From contig MNCI01000268.1 in assembly GCA_015680685.1 (NCBI GenBank), positions 163,281-227,280 on the forward strand: a stretch of 64,000 nt of DNA, given 5' to 3'. Position 1 is the stretch's first letter; every line of letters begins with the position of its first letter. Of this stretch, positions 35,708 through 44,667 are shown in pieces. The position numbers and the translations under genes are program-made. Below the pieces are notes generated by a model, which was given only the letters and a program-made list of their open reading frames with translations, searched no databases and was not told the DNA's origin. This stretch comes from Gnetum montanum (lineage: Eukaryota > Streptophyta > Gnetopsida > Gnetales > Gnetaceae).

Positions 35708-38700
35708 AACTTAAAGTTGTACTTTGATCCAATCAACAATATGATTATCATTAGAAACATACTTTCGAAGCATGGATATATGAAAAACATCACGCATGCT
35801 TGAAAGTTATGAAGGCAAACTCATGTAGGACATCATCTTTCCTATGTATTGAAGAACATTAAACAATGCAATGTAATAAGATGCAAGCTTACCTTTCTAA
35901 CAAAAATGCATTAATCCTTTAAGTGGAGAGAGATGAATGAACATCCTTTCATCAATCACAAACTCGAAAGGTCTTCTTATATGATTTGCATAGCTAGCTT
36001 GATGATCATGAGCTACTTTAAGATACTTATAAATCTCCTTGATTTTATCTATTATGCACAATACTATGTTTGAACTAATTCACTGCCAATCCTCAATTGT
36101 GTCCCAACACAAAAGATTCCTACAAGATCTACCATACAAGACCTCATATAGTATTTTCTTCAAATTTCATTGATAGCAATTTTTGTAGGTAAGCTTTACC
36201 AATGGTAATAAACTATCCTAGATATTTGAACATTATAAAGCATAAGACTGAAGCATGTCCTCCAAAATCTAGTTGACTCTCTCAACTTGCTTGTTCATCT
36301 ACAGATGATACACTGAACTCAAATTCAACCTAGTGCCCAAGTTTTTCATGAATTCTTTCTAGAATTCAGAAGTGAATTTGACATTATAAATAGTGACACT
36401 TTTGATAAGAATACCATGTAATTGATTAATCTCATATCCAAAAAAATCTACAACATCCTCTACACTACTTGTAGTAATCATAACAAGGAAATAAGCGAAC
36501 TTGATTAACAAGTTAACAACGACTATAATGACATCCTTTTTAGCCATAGTATGAGGTAAACTAATAATGAAATTCACACTAATCACCTTTCACTTCTACT
36601 CTAGAATAGTATGAGGGTACAAGTATCCACCTAGTCATTAGTATTAAAGCTTAACCTATTGATAGATTAAACACCTTACCATAACTTCTGAATCCACTTC
36701 TTCATGCCTCACTACCAATACCACCTCTTTAGCATTTGATACATCTTGTTACTACTAGGATGCATTTAATGCCCACTGAGGTGAGCTTCCTTCAACAAAC
36801 ATTGCTGTAAGAAATCAAACACACACATCTGATCCTTATGATAAAGTAACCCAAGTTCATCTATTGTAACTAATGAATTGATATATTATCCAAGTTACTC
36901 ATACTAAGAATCACATTGCTACCCTACTCATATCTCATTCAACATATTTAGCTGAATCACCAAGCTGTAGGGTTTACCATCCACATGACTGAAGACATCC
37001 ACAATAATGTTGCTTTTTTCCATCCAATATTGGATGGTACAATCCAAATCAACCAACAACTTAACCCACATCCTCTGATGTAGGTTCAATTATGGTTGTT
37101 TCATTAGTTACTACAACCCTTTTTGATCAATCCATATTATCAACCTCTTGCTGAACAAATAGTGATGCCAAAACTTCAAGGCAAACATTACCATGTATAA
37201 TTCAAGATCATGAGTGGGATATTGCATCTCATGAGGTTTTTGATACCTTGAAGGAATTGCTATCACTTTTCCCTCTTACATAAGGATACACCCATAACTT
37301 TCACTTAATGCATTAGTGAAAACATCAAATGATTTACTTAGAGTAGATGAAATCAAACTAGGAGTCAAAATTAGTCTACATTGAGTTCATAAAAAGTAGT
37401 CTAACAGTGTGGATCCCACAAGAACCCAACATTCTTTTGTAATAGCTTCATGAGAGGAGAAGTGATGTGGGCTAATTTCTCCATGAACCTCTTATAGTAA
37501 CTTACCAATCCAAGGAAACTGTGAACTTCCCTAATGTCCTTATGAATAGGCCAATCTTAAATAGTCGATATCTTAGTAGGGTCCACTACTATACTAGTCA
37601 CTGAAATGATATGTCCTACGACTTGAATTTCACAACACCAAAATGAACACTTTGAAGGTTAAATGAACAATTAATGCTTCCTAAGAATCTACAAAATGAT
37701 CCTCAAATGCCACTCTTGAAATTCCTTTAATGATGAGTATATTAAGATGTCATTGATGAATACAATCATACATTGGTGGAGGTATGGTCTCATGACATTG
37801 TTCATGAGATGTATAAGCATCATAGGAGCATTAGTGAGTTTGAAGGACAAAGCTAAAAACTCATAATGCTCATATGACATCCTAAAGATTATCTTGATGA
37901 CATTCTTCACTCTTATGAAAACTTGATGGTATCCTAACTTCATATTTATCTTTGAAAATACTCAAGCTTCTCTCAAGTGATCAAACAAATCATCTATTCA
38001 AGGAAAAAGATATTTTTTCTTCATAGTTACATGATTTAGCTATTGATAATTGATACATAACCTTATACTAACATCCTTCTGGATGAAGAAAACATGAGCA
38101 CCCCAAGGAGAGACACTTATTGGACCCTTACCTAGCAGCTTCTAAAGTTGAATCTTGAGTTCAACCAACTTGATAGGGAACATTTTATGTTAAACCTTAG
38201 AGATAGGTTCAGCATCAAGTTTGAGAGCAATCTCAAACTCAACATCACACCTTGGAGACAAACTAGATAACTCCAAACAAAAGACATCAAGAACTTGTGA
38301 AAAATTGGAATTTGATTAATCCTTGAAGAAGAAGAAAATTCATTAAGTAAAACTACAAAATAAGTATGTCCTTTCCACAACAAATGGCAAAAATACAGTG
38401 GTGAGATAAGATCTATCTTAATCTTGCATGGCTTTGTATGCATGGTCACCTAAACATCATTAACTATCACCAAGGAAAGTATCTTACAATAGCACTGCAA
38501 GCTACCCTAATAGTTTGATAACTAATACATAGTTAAAATGATGNAAGCCACCCTAATAGTTTGATAACCAATACATAGTTAAAATGATGTTGTATTCCCC
38601 TAGACTCATGACATGGATATCACTGAGCCAAGAGACATCTTGAATCATCAAGAATAGAGATCTACAAACTTAGTCAACAATGAGCACACTACTACCAATG

Positions 38701-39130
38701 ATACTAATGACAAGGCCTTAAACAAGAGGTTGACTCTCTAAACCAAAATGTCTAACTACCCATGGATTAATGAAGGAATGAGTAACACCAAGATCAAAGA
38801 GAATAAAAAATACAAAATTTGAAATTGGACCTCTAGACTTCATCAAAGTGTTGGATTGAGCATCCACCAGTTAGTCTGTCAAAGCATACACACGTGCATG
38901 CATCCTAGTGCAAACCTGATTGTCTATAGGTTTGCCACCTTGCTGAGAATCTCCATTACTCAAATGATTTGGATAATTGAAACCCTTATGACCCAGCTAA
39001 CCACAACTATGCCAATTAGGACAATCACTACAGGCGTACTCAATCTTCCTATAAGCATGACAAGTAATAGATCCACAAGTGGCCCCACCACTAGAAGACT
39101 ATTGTTGCAACTATTGCATTTAATAGGGAT
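35708..39130 (-). pseudogene. Chromovirus-like Ty3/gypsy gag-pol remnant
   Basis: Minus-strand order is zinc-knuckle-like Cys/His clusters (about 39080-38960), protease (about 38880-38740; FDLGVTHSFIN, cf. D-S-G-A-T-H-S-F-I), RT (38160-37690; SPWGAHVFFIQKD, IDDLFDHL, KLGYHQVFI, FKLTNAP, FINDILIYS) and integrase core (36600-36359; FIISLPHTM, VNLLIKFAYF). The wording D-S-G-A-T-H-S-F-I with L-R-S-G-Y-H-Q is typical of chromoviruses (Tekay/CRM/Reina side), unlike the A-D family or the Tat-like element. The RT Y-x-D-D is FIND, losing one Asp, and stops are frequent. No LTRs could be delimited. Element C abuts its 3' end. Confidence 0.8.
38499..38589. repeat. 45-bp direct repeat around a single N (probable unmerged contig overlap)
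   Basis: Bases 38499-38543 and 38545-38589 are the same 45 bp with two transitions, separated only by the N at 38544. The exact abutment to the N suggests a scaffold join whose overlapping ends were not merged. Confidence 0.8.
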
Positions 39131-40282
39131 GCATACGTTAAAAGCATAAACAACTAGTAGAATAAGAAAAGTAAAACATATATATTACCCTCAATTTTTT
39201 GAACATATATACTAAAAATCACTTATGTTTCCATGAAGTAAAATAGAACCAAATCTAAGCATTAAGTCGGTATGAAACATGTAAAATCAACATGAAAAAT
39301 AGATCATGAGATATGCATTTAAGCCAATATAATAACACATGATAGAGGTGCCTAATAATTATATAAATACCTTATATGTGATATGAAAGCTGAGTTTTTA
39401 CCTACATCCACTAAGATCTAGTGGATCTATTAGACCAATTTGAGAACCTCTTTGTTAGAATTTTATAAATCCAAAACTCAATGCCACCTATTGGAAATTA
39501 ACCTGTGACCTTGGGATTACCAAGCCAAGACTCTAGCCACTAAGATAACATCTTGTTGTAGATAAAATAAAGTTTCCATACCCATTTCTCATTTCATGAA
39601 ATAAGACTTGAGTAGATGTAGGAACAAGTTTAATACTTTGTATATATGACTCCACCTTATAAGAAACCATAATTTGAAGCCATTAAAAATGCAAGAGTGC
39701 AAACCTATTATAAGAAACCATGATTTGAAGCTTGTAAATCCAAATTTGTATGTGTGGCTCCATCTTATTTTCATAGTATTACAATAGACCACTAAATAAA
39801 AATAAATCATTTGCAAATAATATTGCATTAATAGGGATATATAGTCACCTAGTTTTGGTTCTAACAACCTCATATAAGTATTCTTAATGAAAGATATATG
39901 TAATCATCTAGTTCTTGTTCCAACCTTATATGTGTTGAGCTTGTTCTCAATAAACCTTTATAATGATCACATTAAGCTCATATACATCACAAAATTTAAA
40001 ATGGGATAAAACCAATGCAAAAATGATCATAACCATGAAAGCTCACCAATGAGATGTGGCAGGAGCTTTGATTCATTGCAAACACAAGCTTTTAAATCAT
40101 TGCAATGCCAACTACCTTTACAAGCTGATTTGGTGGTTTAATGATAATGAGTTTTCCATTGGTGGGGAGGGTTAGAATTTTAAATATGTAACACTAATCA
40201 TACACCTTTTTTTTACGGTTCTTGTGAGTTTAGACTTTGTTGTAGGGATTATAATTAAAAGTCATTATCAAATAAATACTAT
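39131..40282. other. AT-rich spacer
   Basis: No supported gene. It contains one SINE-like segment (39478-39552). A diverged local repeat (ataagaaaccatgatttgaagc-like) occurs at about 39658 and 39711. Confidence 0.5.
39478..39552 (-). repeat. tRNA-derived SINE head (family shared with 44385-44465)
   Basis: On the minus strand the text reads GATGTTATCTTAGTGGCTAG (A-box region), GTCTTGGCTTGGTAATCCC and a B-box-like GGTTAATTTCC. The same opening words (gatgttactttagtgg, tattagcttggtaat) appear on the plus strand at 44385. This suggests a tRNA-derived SINE family transcribed by RNA polymerase III. Confidence 0.55.
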
Positions 40283-40478
40283 GGTACATCATCACCCTAG
40301 CCATTTATATGCTTATAAAAATCAATACATTTATAAGAATTGCATATATCTTTATTCATTTTTATGNAATAAATATAAAAATGTCCTTTATATTCATAAA
40401 AATGAATAAAGATATATGCAATTCTTATAAATGTATTGATTTTTATAAGCATATAAATGGCCAGGGTGATGATGTACC
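40283..40478. repeat. 84-bp inverted repeat bounded by single Ns (probable misoriented contig)
   Basis: Bases 40283-40366 and 40395-40478 are reverse complements with one mismatch. The left arm ends exactly at the N at 40367 and the right arm ends exactly at the N at 40479, so 40368-40478 is a 111-base piece enclosed by Ns. Flipping that piece would make it overlap the left arm over 84 bases and extend it, as for a small contig placed in the wrong orientation. Confidence 0.8.
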
Positions 40479-40923
40479 NGAATGTTTTTAAAAAAATTTA
40501 AACGTGTAACAGCACAAAAGCGTATATTTCCAAGTGTAACGGAAGAGTCCACAGCAAATGGCACAATTACTATCTCAAGGCATCCACGCAAGAAATATTT
40601 CTATCCTCGTTTCTCTGTTTTATTCCCACGTAGCAGCGCATGTATATACAAGTAACAGAATTGAGAATCCTAAAACGCCGTGGACCATCCGAAAACGTCA
40701 TTTTTCACCGTCTCGTGTAACGTAACAATCATGATCCAAATCCTTTTTCTCGTTTTCTTTATCCCCTTCTTCTTTCACCATCTCTTTTTCCTCCTGCAAA
40801 TTGCATGATTCCTGCAAATTGAATGATTCCTTGGACTTGACCAAAGAATTCCTTGCCTGTTCGAGTCGAGTCTTTGATGTTTCTCACCGTGCAGTTCTTC
40901 ACGGTTTGTTTTTTTTTTTTTTT

Positions 40924-41033
40924 TTAAAAAAGGGCATAAATCAATCACTTTCAGACTGTGATACGAATTCAGATTAGTTCATTTTTGAAGAGAATCATAC
41001 CGTGAAAGCGATTGATTTATGCTTGTTTTTTTT
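40924..41033. repeat. Short imperfect hairpin (arms about 20-28 bp)
   Basis: The left arm gcataaatcaatcactttca (40934-40953) pairs with the right arm tgaaagcgattgatttatgc (about 41003-41022), with one mismatch. The arms extend outward as A-run against T-run. It could be a small foldback element or a hairpin in a transcript leader. Confidence 0.6.
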
Positions 41034-41041
41034 TTCCACAG

Positions 41042-41251
41042 ATTGTACGCGCGCTTACAGCGAAGCTCAGGCCTGCGCTGCAAATTATTGCCAGTGCCAA
41101 AGGAATAGGGAGACGAAATGACATTGCTTCTTGCTTTTCTCGTCTCTCTTCATACGAGACTCTCCTTGGCCTGCTGTCGGTCAAATTTGGATGCGCCCTT
41201 CATTATGGTGACGGCAACTATGTTTCTTGTCCTTCACCATGTTTATTTTAA
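41042..41251 (+). other. Possible upstream exon or gene fragment
   Basis: A long polypyrimidine run ending TTTCCACAG (acceptor at 41041) is followed by a GC-richer open stretch (IVRALTAKLRPALQ, GIGRRNDIASCFSRL) to a stop at 41251. The 40490-41250 segment as a whole has more CpG and less AT than its surroundings, as near a promoter or 5' end. No protein family is recognised. It may be a leader exon of the downstream gene or part of an unrelated decayed gene. Confidence 0.3.
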
Positions 41252-41324
41252 TGAATATATAATTTAATAAGTTCATTAAAAATTAAGAGTTGCTTTATTA
41301 ACTTTTTAATGTTTAACAATTAGG

Positions 41325-41455
41325 TATTAGCATAATGGAAGAGTTGCTTTACTAACTTTTTATATTTAATAATCAGGCATTAGCATAATGGTTGGGTCTT
41401 AGCCAAGTAACACCACATCACAGATTCGAACCCCTACCCAGTTATAAACTTTAAT
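41325..41455 (+). repeat. tRNA-like (SINE-type) segment
   Basis: The phrase ggcattagcataatggttggg resembles an A box, and AGATTCGAACCCC (near 41422) is a good B box about 40 bases downstream. An extra partial head (attagcataatgga, 41326-41341) precedes it. No tRNA cloverleaf closes, so this is a SINE-type relic, not a tRNA gene. Confidence 0.5.
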
Positions 41456-41669
41456 CTTGACGTGTACCTATGTTTCCTTTATTTTGGGTTTTCACTTTTT
41501 ATGTTCATTTAAAACATAAAAAAATAGTAATGCCACTATAAAGATATATAGATTTAATAAAAGGTAAATTTTAAAGCTAGTCTCACCATTCAATGGATTT
41601 ATTTTAATGAATCTATTAGTAGTTAAAAATTTAATAATTCCTTTAGAAAGATAAGTGGCCTTACTAAAA

Positions 41670-41835
41670 AGTAAATTTTACTATTCTCTCTGCGACCCCA
41701 CCTTTTACACATAACCTTAATCTTACCATATTTTATAAGTTTTTTAATAATTTACTATAAAGTAAATTTTACTATTCTCTCTGCGACCCCCACCTTTTAC
41801 ACATAACCTTAATCTTACCATATTTTATAAGTTTT
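41670..41835. repeat. 91-bp tandem duplication upstream of the methyltransferase gene
   Basis: The phrase agtaaattttactattctct starts at 41670 and again at 41761. The copies are nearly identical for about 75 bp, with one C-run length difference. The second copy ends about 190 bp before the chosen ATG and may lie in the promoter. Confidence 0.9.
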
Positions 41836-42021
41836 ACCCATCGGTAATTTTTGTGTCGAGCCTTTCATGGGTACTTTTCAAAATACCTTTGACTAGAGGG
41901 TATAAAGGAAATTGCAAATTTTATCCCTACACTCAGCTCTCCTAAAAGAGTTGAAGCAGCAGGAGAAGCACTGTTGAGTAACGCAGGGAAGAGCGAGACA
42001 GAATTGCACAAGACCAGAAAA

Positions 42022-43832
42022 ATGTCCAAGAAACATTTACATTCGCTTGCTCGGAGCCTAAATTTGCAGGAACCCCGCTATGAAACCACGTCTATAGCAA
42101 AAGAAGGATTCAGGGCTTGTGTTACTGTGAAAGGCTGTCGCTACCACAGCCATGAAATCTGCAGAAGAAAGAAATGGGCAGAAGCAGCTGCAGCAGAGAT
42201 TGCCCTTTGTCACCTCTGTAAGGTAAGTAGAGGGAGATGACCATGAATTTTGATGGAAGAAACAAAAGATTATTGATTCGTTGGTCCGATAGATACATAG
42301 ATAATGCAGATCGTCTGTTCCATGACTTCCATCACATTTCATGACATTGGATTTTTTGTGTGGTTTTTACAGGACTTGGGGAGGATTGCCGAAGATTTGG
42401 TTGAAAGTATCATGATCAGGAGAAACTTGGGAATGCCCCAATACGGTGTAAAGAAAGTTTCTTCTTCTTCTCGTGGTGGTGGAGTTGAAGGATTTCGAGC
42501 TTGGGTCAACGTTGGTGAATCTATTTATTGGGGCAGCGTTACCGTTTCTGCAAACTTAGCAAAGACAAATGCTGCCATCGAAGCTTTCAATGCCCTTTGT
42601 GCAGAGTTTAATAGCGCTGGTAAATTACTTTTGTTTACTTTGTTTGAAACAAAAAATGGTTTTGTTGCTTGAAATTCAATCTCACATTTGTCCGTATTCG
42701 TCTCTGATGTGATACTGTAGTCTTATCAACCATGAGGTTTTCTTGAAATATGTTGGAGATGTATTTAGAAATATCCTTTTTCACCTTCCTAGATCTAATA
42801 TATATATAATTTATTTTTATATATATAATTTATTTTTATCTTTGAGATAAAATATGATCGAACCTGTCAATGTTATATTCCAGGAATTATTCCAGGAATT
42901 ACCGGATTGAGGAAGGTGAGAAAGGCTATTTTTAAATACACCTCNATTACTAAATATTTTCTCCTCTTTTTCTTAAAACAGAAAGATCGCTTTCAATATC
43001 TGACAGAAGCATAGGACCATATTCCAGCAAGCATGATATATTGCTAGTTGGGGAGGGAGATTTTTCATTCTCCCTCTGTTTAGCCAGAGCCTTTGGCTCT
43101 GCGCAGAGAATGGTTTGTACTTCACTGGATAGTCGAGGTTTGAATATCATTCTTTTATAAGAAAAGAAAATATCCTGTTATCATATTTTTAACTTTACAA
43201 GGCTTGCACAATATGTGACTGACTATAATGGTATGCCATGACAAACTCAGCACAACTTCTGTGTTATTATTCCTCGGCATGCGGGCAAATTTTATCGGCC
43301 TTGGAAGCTTTTGGTGCTCAAATTCTGCATAATGTGGACGCAAAGAAGATGAAGGATCACCCAGCTTTGAAAGAAATGAGATTCGATAGAATCGTTTGGA
43401 ATTTTCCTCATGCTGGATTTGGTAAAATCAGGGGCGAGTGTAACCCCGACCAAATCAGGTAACACATATAAACTATTATCAAGTAATTTCTGTCCTAGAC
43501 CTGGATCAACATCAAACATTCATTCTGTTTTTTATGCGATAAAATTTTGCAGAAAACACAAGGAGCTTGTGGAAATGTTTCTGAGAAATGCAGAGACGTT
43601 AGTAAAGCAGCCTGTTGGTGAAATCCATATCACACATAGGACAGGGCAGCCGTACGATCAATGGCAAATTACCGAACAAGCTCAAAAATGTGGCCTGCTC
43701 CTGAAAAATGCAGATCCTTTCTGCAGGGAAGATTACGAAGGATATATAAACAGGAAAAGCTACATGCCAAATCCAGGTAAAACTTTCAAGTGGCGCTGTA
43801 GCCAAACGTTCAGGTTTACACCAACATGGTAA
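42022..43832 (+). CDS. Double dsRNA-binding-domain protein fused to a BMT5-like (DUF2431) rRNA uridine-N3-methyltransferase domain
   Basis: My model has five exons: 42022-42222, 42373-42619, 42982-43137, 43251-43458 and 43553-43832. All introns are GT-AG with matching phases, giving 363 residues. Residues about 4-66 (exon 1) form a double-stranded-RNA-binding domain (LQEPRYETTSIAKEGFRACV, KKWAEAAAAEIAL). Residues about 70-148 (exon 2) form a second, more divergent one (YGVKK, GFRAWVNVGE, KTNAAIEAFNAL). Exons 3-5 encode the DUF2431 domain with its nucleotide-binding hallmark LLVGEGDFSFS (170-180), HNVDAKKM (228-235) and FDRIVWNFPHAG (246-257), then GEIHITH and a C-terminal QTFRF block. Yeast BMT5 uses this domain to make m3U in 25S rRNA, using S-adenosylmethionine; the dsRNA domains suggest the plant protein recognises structured RNA, which is inference. 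ATG 42022 is the first ATG in frame; no upstream domain would be lost. No in-frame stop within exons. A GTAAGT donor overlaps the stop codon, so a further exon is possible. Confidence 0.85.
42884..42915 (+). other. Candidate cassette (poison) exon in intron 2
   Basis: The acceptor ATATTCCAG (42875-42883) and donor GTGAG (42916) bracket 32 bases that read GIIPGITGLRK after exon 2. Inclusion shifts the phase, so the next exon reads KDRFQYLTEA and stops. The product would keep both dsRNA-binding domains and lose the methyltransferase. It may equally be a chance splice-site pair. Confidence 0.35.
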
Positions 43833-44384
43833 GTATAAATCATTCATGCTTGTTCCTTCCAAGATTTATGAGAAGCCAAATGTGAAATGTTATTAAAAAA
43901 AACATTTTATGCTATCTCTCTCTACATTTTCCTCGGCACAGTTTCTAAATCCAATTTTTTGGGCATTTGTTTGCTTTTCTTTGACATTTCCATTGAAGCT
44001 TTTAACATATTTAATGCTTTAAATTCGGCGCAGAGCAGAGTTGAAGGACGGGGTGGAATTCAAGCATCAGGGAATTTTAATACGTGTGCCTTTTTAAAGA
44101 ACTCTTTTTTAAATTTTCCAAAGAATTTGATGGAAATAAATCTGGTCTTTCGGTGGCATAACAACTCAATTGTCTAAAAAGTCTACACCAATGAGATGCA
44201 TGGGAAAAACTACTCCTGGCTTACATTTTACATGGCACATGTTTGATCCATATACGCTACATGAAATATGTAAAAAAAATGTTTTTAAAAAGTAAAATTT
44301 AAATACTGCTTGGCATGCTTTTTACACAGGTAAATTTTTCTCAATTATAATTTTACATTTTCTTATATGAAATTAGAATAAGAT
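43833..44384. other. Spacer after the methyltransferase gene
   Basis: It holds a plus frame (43887-44177) without recognisable family. The stretch near 44025-44090 (aattcggcgcagagcagag...) is GC-richer and could hold a 3' exon if the donor at 43829 is used; this is not established. Confidence 0.35.
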
Positions 44385-44465
44385 GTTACTTTAGTGGTAA
44401 GAGTATTAGCTTGGTAATTGTTTGAATCTACTAAAGAGCACTGAGTTATAAATCTCTTCCATTTT
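44385..44465 (+). repeat. tRNA-derived SINE head (family shared with 39478-39552)
   Basis: The text gatgttactttagtggtaag, tattagcttggtaat and tttgaatctac gives A-box- and B-box-like segments in the same order as the minus-strand copy at 39478-39552. Confidence 0.5.
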
Positions 44466-44667
44466 ATTCCACTGAATACTATCAAGTCTCCTTAATAGAT
44501 CTAAAGAGTATTGGTAGACATAAATAAAAACTTTCAATTTCAAAACAAAGCTTTATAAAATGATAAACTATGATGAACTATAAATAACAATTATATTACA
44601 TTTCTATAATATTATAACAAATGGCATAAAGCTATTTTTGGATTTTTTATACTCTTTGCAATAATAA

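Noticed and set aside
40283-40478. miRNA precursor or foldback MITE
   Set aside because: Arm ends coincide exactly with single Ns, which fits a misoriented contig better than biology.
41974-42021. Upstream start of the methyltransferase gene at 41974
   Set aside because: The codon there is TTG; the first in-frame ATG is at 42022 and leaves the first dsRNA-binding domain whole.
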